This document shows, piece by piece, positions 18,217-28,767 of a stretch of DNA of 64,000 bases. The notes under the pieces are model-generated. The model saw only the letters and a list, made by a program, of their open reading frames with translations, was not told where the DNA came from and did no database searches. Where the stretch lies: contig NZ_RQEY01000016.1 in the NCBI RefSeq assembly GCF_004770105.1, forward strand, positions 305,682 through 369,681. Reading direction: 5' to 3'. A program made the position numbers and the translations under genes. Origin of the DNA: Leptospira andrefontaineae. Lineage in GTDB: Bacteria; Spirochaetota; Leptospiria; Leptospirales; Leptospiraceae. Each line of letters begins with the position of its first letter. Position 1 is the first letter of the stretch.

Positions 18217-19950
18217 ATGGTCCCCAGTATGGATTCGGGCAGTCGTTCCACAGTCACTTCTAAAAGAAAAAAAGAAATCGCGAAATCTGTTAGGCCGATC
18301 AAAAAGTCTAATCCTTCTCGCCGAGCTAAAAAGATAGACGCGGACTGGTGGAAGAACGCGGTAGTTTACCAAATCTATCCTAGAAGTTTTAAAGATACCA
18401 ATGGGGATGGGATCGGCGACCTAGAAGGTATCATTCAAAAACTAGATTATCTGAACGACGGGACTCCCAACTCTCTCGGTATTGATGCAATCTGGCTTTC
18501 TCCAATTTATCCTTCTCCTATGTATGATTTCGGATACGATATTTCGGATTACGAAAGTATCGATCCTGTATTCGGAAACTTAGAAACGTTCAAACGTTTA
18601 TTAAAAGAAGCTCATAAACGTAAGATCAGGATCATCATGGACCTGGTTGCAAATCATACTTCTCACCAACATCCTTGGTTTTTAGAATCCAAATCTTCCA
18701 AAGACAATCCTAAGAGGGATTGGTATATTTGGAGAGATCCAGTAAATGGCAAACCTCCAAACAATTGGATGGGAACTTTCGGTGGAAGAGCCTGGACCTT
18801 AGATAAAACCACAGATCAGTATTATTATCATTCTTTCTTAGCGGAACAACCGGACTTAAATTGGAGAAATCCAGAAGTTAAAAAAGCAATCTTCTCCATG
18901 GTCAAGAATTGGCTGGATCTAGGAGTGGATGGTTTCCGTCTGGATGTTGTGAATCTATTTGTTAAAGATTCAGAGTTAAGAAGTAATCCTCGCAAAAGGT
19001 GGATCGCTAGACCTTTCGATCAGCAAAATCATATTTATGATCGTGATCGCCCCGAGATGCACGATATTCTAAAAGATCTCAGAAAACTTTTGGATTCTTA
19101 TGGAGATAGAATGTCGGTGGGCGAAGTGATGATGGAGCCTCCCGGCACAAGTGCACTTCCTGCTTCTTATTATGGTGCGAAAGGTGATGAACTTCATTTA
19201 GCATTCAACTTCGCTTTCTTTTATACTCCTTGGAAGGCTGAAAAATTCAGGGATGTGATCAAAGAATGGGAGAAGTATCTCCGGGACAAGGGCTGGCCGA
19301 ATTATACATTAAGTAATCATGATTTTCGCAGACATATCTCCAGATATTCCAAAGGAAGAGAGACCACTGCTAGAGCTAAGATCGCAGCTCTAATGCTTTT
19401 GACCCTAAGAGGAACTCCGTTCTTATATTACGGGGAAGAACTTGGGATGATGGACGAAAGAGTTCCTAAAAATCGCATCCAAGATCCAGTTGGTATCAGA
19501 TACTGGCCGGTATATCCAAGCCGCGATAATTGTAGACTTCCTATGTGTTGGTCCGGAGATGTGAACGGTGGGTTCAGTAATGGAGAACCTTGGCTTCCTG
19601 TTTTTTCAAAATACGAATCCGTAAACGTGGAAACTCAGTCCAGATCCATCGAAAGTTTATTAAATTTTTATAAAAAGTTAATATGGCTTAGAAAAGGGAA
19701 TGATATCCTGAAAAAAGGAACTCTTGCCCTGGATTATGATTCTCCTCCTGGAGTTCTTCAATATACAAGAGAGTTCGAAAAGAAAAAATGTCTGATCATT
19801 TTGAACTTTGAGAATGAATCCAAAAAGATCGTAGCAAATGCAAATCGTACTGCTCAGATACTTATCTCTACTCATAGAAAACCTGAGAAGATGGAGATCC
19901 CAGTAGTATTCGAGATCGCACCTTACGAAGGTCTAGTTTTAGAATATTAA
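18217..19950 (+). CDS. GH13 alpha-glucosidase
   Basis: This is a glycoside hydrolase family 13 enzyme of the oligo-1,6-glucosidase/alpha-glucosidase type acting on alpha-glucosides. The 577-residue protein has about 40 basic N-terminal residues, then VVYQIYPRSFKDTNGDGIGD, MDLVANHTS, nucleophile Asp243 in GFRLDVVN, acid/base Glu303 in VGEVMME, and Asp369 in SNHDF. It has no signal peptide and so is cytosolic. ATG 18217 lies 2 bp after glnD; ATG 18229 is an alternative. Exact substrate (sucrose, isomaltose, trehalose-type) cannot be set by reading. Confidence 0.9.
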   Translation: MVPSMDSGSRSTVTSKRKKEIAKSVRPIKKSNPSRRAKKIDADWWKNAVVYQIYPRSFKDTNGDGIGDLEGIIQKLDYLNDGTPNSLGIDAIWLSPIYPSPMYDFGYDISDYESIDPVFGNLETFKRLLKEAHKRKIRIIMDLVANHTSHQHPWFLESKSSKDNPKRDWYIWRDPVNGKPPNNWMGTFGGRAWTLDKTTDQYYYHSFLAEQPDLNWRNPEVKKAIFSMVKNWLDLGVDGFRLDVVNLFVKDSELRSNPRKRWIARPFDQQNHIYDRDRPEMHDILKDLRKLLDSYGDRMSVGEVMMEPPGTSALPASYYGAKGDELHLAFNFAFFYTPWKAEKFRDVIKEWEKYLRDKGWPNYTLSNHDFRRHISRYSKGRETTARAKIAALMLLTLRGTPFLYYGEELGMMDERVPKNRIQDPVGIRYWPVYPSRDNCRLPMCWSGDVNGGFSNGEPWLPVFSKYESVNVETQSRSIESLLNFYKKLIWLRKGNDILKKGTLALDYDSPPGVLQYTREFEKKKCLIILNFENESKKIVANANRTAQILISTHRKPEKMEIPVVFEIAPYEGLVLEY

Positions 19951-20109
19951 GAAAAACCTGCTTTTCTAGTTCTATAACCAAAGCTATACTTTTTCTTCCA
20001 AACAAACGATGTTCGATGCATAGTATTCCGAACTAAAAAGTTCTGGCAGTCGAGTTGTATTCACTTATGATAGTGGTATTCAGGTCGCCGTTCTTTAAAA
20101 GGAAATATT

Positions 20110-21837
<1,728 letters not shown>

Positions 21838-21874
21838 TTTTGTCCTAGATTCGTTACTACAGAATATATTTCAT

Positions 21875-22606
21875 ATGCAGAAGTTTTTGCCGTTCTTCGG
21901 AACGGTTTTGTTCTTTTTTGTTCCGGTCTTTGGGCAAAAAGCAGAGTCGAAATCGATTCGTGATATCGCGACTCCTAAAGGTTGTGTACGGGAGGAATAT
22001 CCCAAAGGCTCCTACCAGGAATGGCTGAGAGATTTGGATCTAAAGCCTGATCCTAGAATTTTCTCGTATAGCGGCACGGAGATTAAAAGAGAATTATATA
22101 ATGTACATTCTGTAATCGCGAAGCCCTTACTTTTCGAAAACGATCTGGAACAGTGTGCGGATTGGGGTATGAGATTTTGGGCGGATTATCATAGAGATTC
22201 CAAAAATTTAAGTCGATTGTATCTTTATAATTATTCGGGGAAGAAAAGATATTATTCCTCTTCCGGGAAAGATTATTTAAGTTTTTTGAAAGTAAGTTTT
22301 GATGAGACCAATTCCTGGTCTGTTAAGAAGGGAGCTAAAACAATTTCGGAAGATAAACTTGTTCCGGGAGATATGATCTTACAAAATGAGAACGGGGGAG
22401 TCGGGCATCTTTCTGTTCTTATGGATTCCTGCAGTTTTGCAGACGGTAAAAGATTATTTTTGATCGGTTACAGCTTTATGCCCGCGCAAGAATTTCATAT
22501 TGAAAGAAATCCGAATCGAAAGGACGGATGGTACGATATATCTAGTTTCGTTTCTTATCTAAAGGAATATTTCCCTTATGGAGAGCCTGTATTTAGGAGA
22601 TTCTAA
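21875..22606 (+). CDS. DUF4846-family secreted protein
   Basis: The 243-residue precursor has a signal peptide (MQKFLPFFGTVLFFFVPVFG, cleavage likely after GQKA). The mature region carries blocks I associate with DUF4846: QCADWGMRFWADYH, LVPGDMILQNENGGVGHLSVLMD, IGYSFMPAQEFHIERNP and a terminal RRF. The conserved Cys and His suggest an enzyme, but no activity is known to me. It lies 38 bp after the AidB-like gene. Confidence 0.75.
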   Translation: MQKFLPFFGTVLFFFVPVFGQKAESKSIRDIATPKGCVREEYPKGSYQEWLRDLDLKPDPRIFSYSGTEIKRELYNVHSVIAKPLLFENDLEQCADWGMRFWADYHRDSKNLSRLYLYNYSGKKRYYSSSGKDYLSFLKVSFDETNSWSVKKGAKTISEDKLVPGDMILQNENGGVGHLSVLMDSCSFADGKRLFLIGYSFMPAQEFHIERNPNRKDGWYDISSFVSYLKEYFPYGEPVFRRF

Positions 22607-22773
22607 CCGCGACAGCGATATGTAGGATGCGAAGCAGTCACGGCCGATAAGGATTATATTCAGGATATTGAATACGATTCGCCGGGACCGGAGCGTAAGC
22701 GTAGTCCGGAATAGCGCGACTCGAGCGAAGCGAGAAGGTCGCCCAAATCGCTTGTCGGATCGCGCGTAAGAAG
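22607..22773. repeat. GC-rich intergenic element with nested inverted repeats
   Basis: No gene is seen in this gap between convergent genes. Inverted repeats include TATTCA/TGAATA (around a GGATAT centre), CCGGA/TCCGG spanning GCGTAAGCGTAG, and GCGAC/GTCGC enclosing CTCG/CGAG-type pairs. It is much richer in GC and CpG than the flanking genes. It looks like a REP-type structured element and may serve as the shared terminator of the DUF4846 and trxA genes. Confidence 0.5.
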
Positions 22774-23091
22774 TTAAGCCAGTTTAGGGGCAAAAACTTT
22801 CTCCATTTGTGCCTGTGGAATTGCTCCCACCACCTTTTCAGCGATTTCTCCACCTTTGAATAACATCAGAGTTGGAATGGACTGAACTCCGTATTGCTGA
22901 GCCAATTCAGGTTTTTCGTCTATATTGACTTTTACCACGGTGACTTGCCCTGGGTGAGCTTGTGCAAATTTTTCCAGCTCAGGGGCTACCATTTTACAAG
23001 GACCGCACCATTCGGCCCAGAAATCTACTAGGATGGGTTTATCATGTGTTTTGAGAAGTTCGTTGAATGAACCAGGCATTGTGTTTTCCAT
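22774..23091 (-). CDS. trxA: thioredoxin
   Basis: Thioredoxin is the cytosolic dithiol reductase of ribonucleotide reductase, peroxidases and others. The 105-residue protein has the classic [15 protein letters not shown] active site (Cys29, Cys32), [24 protein letters not shown] with the cis-proline, and no signal peptide. ATG 23091 has no clear RBS; ATG 23079 is a possible alternative start that keeps all conserved residues. Confidence 0.95.
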   Translation of the reverse strand: MENTMPGSFNELLKTHDKPILVDFWAEWCGPCKMVAPELEKFAQAHPGQVTVVKVNIDEKPELAQQYGVQSIPTLMLFKGGEIAEKVVGAIPQAQMEKVFAPKLA

Positions 23092-23163
23092 ACGAAGATT
23101 AGACTCATTCTAAATCTGATGGGAAGTCGTTTTTAGAGGTTTGTGAAATTTTTCGAAAAACTT

Positions 23164-24075
23164 TCAGCCCAGTAAATTTCGAAGTGCTGCTTCCAGATTT
23201 GGGTATCTGAATTTATAACCCAGCTCTTGGAGTCTTTTTGGCACCACTCTTTGGCCATGCGTTGCCACGATGGCACCTTCGCCGAATGCAAGTGAGAGTG
23301 CAAAAGAAGGAACTCTTGCGAATGAAGGGCGGCCCAGAGTTTTTGCAAGTGCCTTGCTGAACTGCTCATTGGAAAGAGGTTCGGGAGATACAAGATTGAA
23401 TGCTCCTTTTGCTTCTTCTTTTCTGATCAGGAACATGATTGCGGAGAGTTGGTCTTCGATATGGATCCAAGAAAGGATTTGGTTTCCACTCCCGATCGGC
23501 CCACCTGCAAATAATTTGAATGCTGGAAGCATAGTTGCGAGTGCGCCACCTTCAGTGGTTAGCACAACTCCCGTTCTTAGAAGAATGGTTCGGATCCCTG
23601 CCTTCTCCGCTTCTAAAGCTTCTTCTTCCCAGTCTTTGCATAAGCTGCCTAACTCATCGTCTGCTGCAGGACTATCCTCGTCGAATGGTGGAGTTCCTGC
23701 GTCATAAGAGCCGTATATCCCAATTGCAGAAGAGTTGAAAAATGTTTTGGGTGCGAACTCTCCCATGGATACCAGTCTTGCGACTAGATCCCTGGTAAAA
23801 TCTACACGAGAAGAGCGGATCCTTTGTTTGTATTCAGGAGTCCAGCGAACTCCGGCGATTGGTTCACCTGCGAGGTTGATTAGAACATTTACTCCTTCTA
23901 AATCTGCTCTGGTTGGGAGTGAGCCGATTCGAACATCCCATTCTGAAATTCTTTGGAGTCTGGGCGGCAATTTTCCACTTCGGCTAAAAATTCGGACTCT
24001 ATGTCCTTCTGCCTTCAAGCGGATCGCCAACATGGATCCTATGAGTCCCGTGCCGCCGGTAATTCCAATAAGCAT
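23164..24075 (-). CDS. TIGR01777-type NAD(P)-dependent epimerase (SDR39U1/YfcH)
   Basis: The 303-residue extended SDR protein starts MLIGITGGTGLIGS, a Rossmann glycine motif. It contains NLAGEPIAG, NSSAIGIYG (in place of the YxxxK region), a GAFNLVSPEPLSN block and the C-terminal LQELGYKFRYP found in the YfcH/SDR39U1 group. In vitro activity in this family is poorly defined. It lies 72 bp upstream of trxA on the same strand. Confidence 0.88.
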   Translation of the reverse strand: MLIGITGGTGLIGSMLAIRLKAEGHRVRIFSRSGKLPPRLQRISEWDVRIGSLPTRADLEGVNVLINLAGEPIAGVRWTPEYKQRIRSSRVDFTRDLVARLVSMGEFAPKTFFNSSAIGIYGSYDAGTPPFDEDSPAADDELGSLCKDWEEEALEAEKAGIRTILLRTGVVLTTEGGALATMLPAFKLFAGGPIGSGNQILSWIHIEDQLSAIMFLIRKEEAKGAFNLVSPEPLSNEQFSKALAKTLGRPSFARVPSFALSLAFGEGAIVATHGQRVVPKRLQELGYKFRYPNLEAALRNLLG

Positions 24076-24196
24076 CTCGCGAACCGCCTTTTAAGAAATT
24101 TCTTTCCGGGATCATGATTCGAAATCGGTTTTCTTTCGACAAGAAGAAAGGAAATCCTTCTTGATTCCGGGTTAGGAAATCGCCACACTTGAATGA

Positions 24197-24808
24197 GTGG
24201 ATTTTTTAAAATTGAACGCCGTTTCAAAAATTTGGGCAGCAGTTTTCGTTGCCGGGCTGGTTTTTTCCAATTATTATCTGTATTCTACCACGAATTCCAA
24301 ATTGGAATCCTATAAATCCGAACCTCCTTTTTTACGTTTCGATTTCACTGATTCTTATTTAGTGGATCGTTCTTCTCAGGCGCCTTATCTGGCTGACGGA
24401 AATTTGGATACGGAATGGAAAAAGTTAAGACCTTCTTCCATGAAGATGGATTTTGATTTGGAGTTAAGACTTTCTCATCGCCTGAAGTCCGGGATTTATG
24501 TTCCGACTAACTGGAAAGGTCTGAAAGTAATCGCTTGTTCTAAAAATACTCCTCCTCTTTCTCTCAAAGTTTTAGAAAGAGAAGCGATCAATGTGGATAA
24601 GGAATCCAGGCTTCCTGATGATACTGAATATAGTTCTATCGTTTTGGATTTTTCAGGATCGGAAACTGCTACAGTTTATTTGAAGAAGGACTCGGGTTCC
24701 GTTCCTCAAAAAGAATATCCGCATGGAATTTGGATCTGGGCTGTGCAGGGGATATTCGAAAATATTGGTCCTGATTCTTGTATTAAAGATATTCAACTCT
24801 TCGAATAA
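24197..24808 (+). CDS. membrane-anchored hypothetical protein with a possible discoidin-like domain
   Basis: The 203-residue protein has an N-terminal hydrophobic anchor (about 11-28) and a periplasmic beta-rich part. The LADGNLDTEWKK string is typical of galactose-binding/discoidin-like folds, but I am not sure of the assignment. GTG 24197 is the best start available. It precedes the CPBP protease gene by 17 bp and is probably co-transcribed with it. Confidence 0.55.
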   Translation: MDFLKLNAVSKIWAAVFVAGLVFSNYYLYSTTNSKLESYKSEPPFLRFDFTDSYLVDRSSQAPYLADGNLDTEWKKLRPSSMKMDFDLELRLSHRLKSGIYVPTNWKGLKVIACSKNTPPLSLKVLEREAINVDKESRLPDDTEYSSIVLDFSGSETATVYLKKDSGSVPQKEYPHGIWIWAVQGIFENIGPDSCIKDIQLFE

Positions 24809-24825
24809 GATTTTCAGTTATTCGG

Positions 24826-25629
24826 ATGAATTTTACAGAAACCGGCGGAATCGATTTACCTGAATACAATGCCGATGGTCGAGAAAGATTCTTTATCTTT
24901 TTATCTATTGCTGTCTTCAGCATTGCTGTTTTTGAAGAAGTTCGAACCTTATTTGTAGTTCCGGTCCTTCTTCTTTTGTTTTTGCTGATCGGATTTTACT
25001 TTAAGTGGAAATCCTTATTCTATTTGAATATCCCGTTATTCGTATTAACTTTTGTTAATATATTCCCTTATGCCAAAAATTTTTGGCCTGGTACATTAGT
25101 TTTTGCGTTACTTTTTTACTTCTTTGCATTTTCAAAAATTCGCGATGCTCGGTTATTGCGTTGGTTAGCAAAAGGAGAAGTTTCCAAACAAGTTCTTGGA
25201 CTTTCTATTCTATTTGTTCTATCTGCAAGTATTGCTTTGTTTCTTTGGTTTTACCTTTTGGATCCAGATATCAATGATATCAAAGAGAATTTTCCCAAAG
25301 GAGATATCCCTCTGTTGATTGCAGCAGGTCTAGGCTTTGCGATCTTTAATGCAATTGCAGAAGAGTTTTTGTTTAGAGGGATTTTATTCGAGGCATTGCT
25401 TACGACGAGGATTTCAATTGTTTGGGCTCTTCTTATCCAGGCTTTGAGTTTTGGAATTTTGCATTTGTATGGATTTCCGCGAGGTTGGGTGGGTGTGGGA
25501 CTTGCCGGTATCTACGGTTTGATGACCGGACTTATTCGGATTCTGAGTAAGGGAATCTATTATCCGGTGTTAGTGCATATCTTTGCGGATATTACGATAG
25601 CTGGGATTGTATTGTTTTTTGCGAAGTGA
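24826..25629 (+). CDS. CPBP-family intramembrane metalloprotease
   Basis: The 267-residue polytopic protein has about eight hydrophobic segments. The three CPBP (Abi/Rce1-like) motifs are present: EEFLFRG with Glu179 and Glu180, FGILHLYG, and LVHIFADI with the second His. These proteases cleave within the membrane; bacterial members are linked to bacteriocin immunity, signalling or protein processing, and the substrate here is unknown. The upstream membrane-anchored protein is a plausible partner. Confidence 0.87.
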   Translation: MNFTETGGIDLPEYNADGRERFFIFLSIAVFSIAVFEEVRTLFVVPVLLLLFLLIGFYFKWKSLFYLNIPLFVLTFVNIFPYAKNFWPGTLVFALLFYFFAFSKIRDARLLRWLAKGEVSKQVLGLSILFVLSASIALFLWFYLLDPDINDIKENFPKGDIPLLIAAGLGFAIFNAIAEEFLFRGILFEALLTTRISIVWALLIQALSFGILHLYGFPRGWVGVGLAGIYGLMTGLIRILSKGIYYPVLVHIFADITIAGIVLFFAK

Positions 25630-25710
25630 TGGAGAAAAATCACGCCTAACTTTTGCGCATTCGAATGATTTTTAGTTGCTTTTGGCAACTATTTTGGATA
25701 TCTTTTTTTT

Positions 25711-26610
25711 GTGAAAGATTATGTAGATTCCATTCGAGAATTCAATAGGTATTATACGAATGCCTTAGGACTTTTAAATAATCATTTTCTAAATAGTGAA
25801 TATTCTCTCACAGAAGCAAGGATCTTATACGAGATTGGGCATTCTAAAGATATCACGGCCGGGCAATTAGTTCGTTTGCTTAATCTAGACAAAGGCTATT
25901 TGAGTAGAACAATCCAACAATTTGAGAAGAAGGGTATCCTAAAAAGAACTCCGAACAAAGAAGATTCGCGTGTTCTTCATTTGAGTCTGGCGAAAAAAGG
26001 AAGGGATGTCTTATCTAAATTGATCCTCGCTTCTAATTCTCAAATTTCAGGTCTGATAGAAAATTGCTCAGATTCAGATAAAAAAGAATTAGTTTCCTCC
26101 ATGAATTACGTAAAGAAGGTACTTTCTAAAGAAGTATCCCCAATAATTTATAGGGAAGCGGGGGGTGGAGATCTAGGATATATAATTCATAGACAAGCCG
26201 TATTATACCGAGATCAATACAAGTTCAATGATTCGTTTGAAGAATATTTAATACTCGGAATGTCGGAATATCTAAAGCATAGAACCGAATTCGATAAGAT
26301 TTGGATCGCAGAATCAAATGGAATTATTGCTGGGGCTATCGCTATCATTCATTCTGAAAAAAAAATATCTCAAATTCGTTGGTTCTATACGGAGCCTAAG
26401 TTTCGAAATTTGGGGATCGGGAAAAAATTGCTAACTTTAGCGGTAAATTACGCGAAATCAGAAAAGGTCCCGATCTTTTTATGGACCTTAAACAATCTGG
26501 ACGCGGCAAGAAATTTATATAAACAGTTTGGATTTACTCTTTCCGAATCTAAGTCGAATCAAATCTGGAAAAAAGGATTAGTAGAAGAAAAATGGGAAAA
26601 ATTGGGGTGA
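25711..26610 (+). CDS. MarR-type HTH regulator fused to GNAT acetyltransferase
   Basis: The 299-residue bifunctional protein has an N-terminal winged-helix MarR domain (about 1-145; LTEARILYEIG, LNLDKGYLSRTIQQFEKKGIL, wing EDSRVLHLSL) and a C-terminal GNAT domain (about 155-295) with acetyl-CoA loop FRNLGIGKKL and NLDAARNLYKQFGF. Such fusions are known in several phyla. GTG 25711 has no clear RBS. The last codons and the TGA stop (26608-26610) fall inside the first copy of the tRNA-His-derived 202-bp repeat, so the natural C-terminus may have been replaced. Confidence 0.85.
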   Translation: MKDYVDSIREFNRYYTNALGLLNNHFLNSEYSLTEARILYEIGHSKDITAGQLVRLLNLDKGYLSRTIQQFEKKGILKRTPNKEDSRVLHLSLAKKGRDVLSKLILASNSQISGLIENCSDSDKKELVSSMNYVKKVLSKEVSPIIYREAGGGDLGYIIHRQAVLYRDQYKFNDSFEEYLILGMSEYLKHRTEFDKIWIAESNGIIAGAIAIIHSEKKISQIRWFYTEPKFRNLGIGKKLLTLAVNYAKSEKVPIFLWTLNNLDAARNLYKQFGFTLSESKSNQIWKKGLVEEKWEKLG

Positions 26611-26615
26611 ACGAC

Positions 26616-26761
26616 GGGGCTTGCCGTTACGCAGTCTCCCGTCCTGCTCGACTTGGCTCCACGGCGTCTTTTGCACTCGCTTCGCCATCCTGGCTCGCGG
26701 CGCGTTTACGACGCTCTCTACGGATCGCTGCAAACGCTTCCGTGCAAAAGCTTCAAGCCCC
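26616..26761. repeat. inverted-repeat-bounded GC-rich core, copy 1
   Basis: GGGGCTTG (26616-26623) and CAAGCCCC (26754-26761) bound the 146-bp core. Nested inside are CTTTTGCAC (26668-26676) and GTGCAAAAG (26742-26750). Both outer arms correspond to the T-arm region of the adjacent tRNA-His. The core could fold into a long imperfect hairpin. Confidence 0.7.
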
Positions 26762-26817
26762 ATTTACAATTAAGCTGATTTGATTTTAAGGATTGGAAGA
26801 AAATTGGGGTGAACGAC

Positions 26818-26963
26818 GGGGCTTGCCGTTACGCAGTCTCCCGTCCTGCTCGACTTGGCTCCACGGCGTCTTTTGCACTCGCTTCGCCATCCTGGCTCGC
26901 GGCGCGTTTACGACGCTCTCTACGGATCGCTGCAAACGCTTCCGTGCAAAAGCTTCAAGCCCC
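26818..26963. repeat. inverted-repeat-bounded GC-rich core, copy 2
   Basis: This is the second copy of the core, 202 bp downstream of copy 1, with the same outer and nested inverted repeats. Confidence 0.7.
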
Positions 26964-27006
26964 ATTTACAATTAAGCTGATTTGATTTTAAGGATTGGAA
27001 GAAAAT

Positions 27007-27083
27007 TGGGGTGAACGACGGGGCTTGAACCCGCGACAGCCAGAACCACAATCTGGAGCTCTACCAACTGAGCTACGTCCACC
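27007..27083 (-). tRNA. tRNA-His (GTG)
   Basis: Read on the minus strand, this is a full cloverleaf: G-1, acceptor GTGGACG pairing with CGTTCAC (one G-T), D arm with AGCTCAGTTGGTAGAGCT, anticodon loop TTGTGGT (GTG), T arm with GGTTCAAGCC, discriminator C opposite G-1 as expected for tRNA-His, and encoded CCA. It is the last gene of a three-tRNA cluster. Confidence 0.95.
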
Positions 27084-27088
27084 ATATT

Positions 27089-27166
<78 letters not shown>

Positions 27167-27183
27167 CTTTGAGAAAGAGGAAT

Positions 27184-27255
27184 TCGGGATGACAGGATTT
27201 GAACCTGCGACCCTCTGTACCCAAAACAGATGCGCTACCACTGCGCTACATCCCG
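27184..27255 (-). tRNA. tRNA-Pro (TGG)
   Basis: This minus-strand cloverleaf has acceptor CGGGATG/CATCCCG, D arm AGCGCAGTGGTAGCGC, anticodon loop TTTGGGT (TGG) and T arm GCAGGTTCAAATCCTGT, with discriminator A. CCA is not encoded, unlike its two neighbours. It is the first tRNA of the cluster, which runs Pro-Arg-His. Confidence 0.94.
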
Positions 27256-27290
27256 GATCGAAGTCCATGATTTCGCGGAAAGGCGAGGTG

Positions 27291-28004
27291 TCAAGTCGCT
27301 TGTCTATTTGTTTGTGATAGTTTTTTCAAGTGCTCTAAAATGATGTCTTCGGTAGGAGCTTTGGTTATTGCTTTTTCGAAGGCTTTTCTGGCTTCTTCCT
27401 GTTTTCCCAATTTGGAAAGTAGAACTCCGAAAGAATCCAAATAGGCCGGATTTTCCGGATCCAATTGCAGCGCACGTTTGATGTTTTCCATCGCCAGTTT
27501 TAGCTCTTCCGGATTCGGCTCTTTTCCCTCTAAAAGCAGGTACGCTACCGAATTTAGGCTGTTTTTTTGCTCCGGTCTCAATCTTAAAATTCTAAGGTGG
27601 GTCTCGATTGCGGCTTTCGTGTCTCCGGATTTTTCCAATGCAGACGCTTTTAAGGAAAGAAGAATGATATCATCCAGTGAAAGTTTAAGACGTTCTTCCG
27701 TTTTTGCCAGAGCAGTTTTATAATCTCCAGTTCGGATTAGAGAGTAGATCATCATTCTGAATGCGTTGTCTCTTTCGGAGAATTTTGGGAATTCTTCCAA
27801 TAATTCTTCGATAACTGAAACACATTTTTTGTGATTTCCGGTTCTGGAACAACATATTGCAAAATTATAAAGTAGTTCCGGATCTTTTCCGGTCTCGGAA
27901 ATTTCTCTGTCGATGAGAGTGATTGCGACTGTATAATTTTCTTTTAGAATTTCAGTGAAAATCCTTCTTTTGGCTGGGATCTTTCTCGGAGTTTTCTTTT
28001 CCAT
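27291..28004 (-). CDS. tetratricopeptide-repeat protein
   Basis: The 237-residue protein lacks a signal peptide and contains about five TPR units, the clearest being DPELLYNFAICCSRTGNHKKC and NPAYLDSFGVLLSKLGKQEEARKAFEKAI. TPRs mediate protein contacts; the partner is unknown. Its start is adjacent to the surE stop (no gap), so it is the last protein gene of the sppA-YIP1-surE-TPR run. Confidence 0.85.
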   Translation of the reverse strand: MEKKTPRKIPAKRRIFTEILKENYTVAITLIDREISETGKDPELLYNFAICCSRTGNHKKCVSVIEELLEEFPKFSERDNAFRMMIYSLIRTGDYKTALAKTEERLKLSLDDIILLSLKASALEKSGDTKAAIETHLRILRLRPEQKNSLNSVAYLLLEGKEPNPEELKLAMENIKRALQLDPENPAYLDSFGVLLSKLGKQEEARKAFEKAITKAPTEDIILEHLKKLSQTNRQAT

Positions 28005-28757
28005 TTACTTCGATTTAACCCGGATCCTTTTTTTAAATTCCTCTAATTCAAGTGTAGAAGTTTGATCTAAACTTAAAGGAGTGATTGGTATTTTTCCATG
28101 GAAGAATATATCAAAATCAGTACCTTCTTCCGGAACATGTCCTAGGTCAGAGCCTCCTAAGAAGAAGTCGGAGATCCCGCCTATGATCGGCTTGGATTCG
28201 TAGGTGTCTACATAAGTCCTTCTGCCCAACTTCGCAACTTCTATTGAAGAAAGTGAGTTCTCGAATTTTTCCGGAATATTTATATTATATACAATACCAG
28301 GAATAAATTCATCTATCCATGAACTCAGAACTTCTCGGACTAATTCAGCTTCCTTAATATAATCGTAATTTTTGTCCCAGTTTCCGGAGCTAACGGCTAT
28401 ACTTTTTCTATTGTGGATGGCACCATGTCTTGCTGCTCCGACCGTTCCTGAATAGTGAACGTCATGTCCCATATTCACTCCTCGATTGATACCGGAGAGC
28501 ACTAAGTCTATTTTAGGGAAGATGTTTCCATGCAGTCCGATATTCACACAATCCACCGGAAACCCATCTACAATATAATGATTCTCGTTTACTCTTTCCA
28601 CTCTCAAAGAATCGTGAATGCTTAGCGCCATAGAAGTTGCAGAACGTTCTTTTAAGGGAGCGATTAAATAAGTATTATGCTCTTTCCCTAAAACTTTTTC
28701 CAAAGCAAGGATCCCGTTCGAAGAGATCCCATCATCGTTGGTGATTAGAATATTCAT
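28005..28757 (-). CDS. surE: 5'/3'-nucleotidase SurE
   Basis: SurE removes phosphate from nucleoside 5'/3'-monophosphates and acts in stationary-phase survival. The 250-residue protein starts [11 protein letters not shown] with the metal-binding DD pair. [23 protein letters not shown] and AVSSG match the family active-site loops. Length is normal. Confidence 0.95.
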   Translation of the reverse strand: MNILITNDDGISSNGILALEKVLGKEHNTYLIAPLKERSATSMALSIHDSLRVERVNENHYIVDGFPVDCVNIGLHGNIFPKIDLVLSGINRGVNMGHDVHYSGTVGAARHGAIHNRKSIAVSSGNWDKNYDYIKEAELVREVLSSWIDEFIPGIVYNINIPEKFENSLSSIEVAKLGRRTYVDTYESKPIIGGISDFFLGGSDLGHVPEEGTDFDIFFHGKIPITPLSLDQTSTLELEEFKKRIRVKSK

Positions 28758-28767
28758 ATTATATAAA

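Larger units (their letters stand above)
26598..27027. repeat. tandem 202-bp repeat (two full copies plus 26-bp third start) built on the tRNA-His 3' end
   Basis: Copy 1 is 26598-26799 and copy 2 is 26800-27001; by eye they agree base for base at period 202. A third copy starts at 27002 and matches for 26 bp (AAAATTGGGGTGAACGACGG...), then continues as the intact tRNA-His gene. Each unit therefore begins with the 3' end of tRNA-His (CCA, acceptor strand and half the T arm), then a GC-rich core, then an AT-rich tail. No protein-coding signal is credible here. It looks like tandem duplication of an element inserted at, or excised imprecisely from, the tRNA 3' end. Confidence 0.9.

Noticed and set aside
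26598..27001. CRISPR-like array
   Set aside because: The repeat unit is 202 bp with no separate spacers and no cas genes; it is a tandem duplication.
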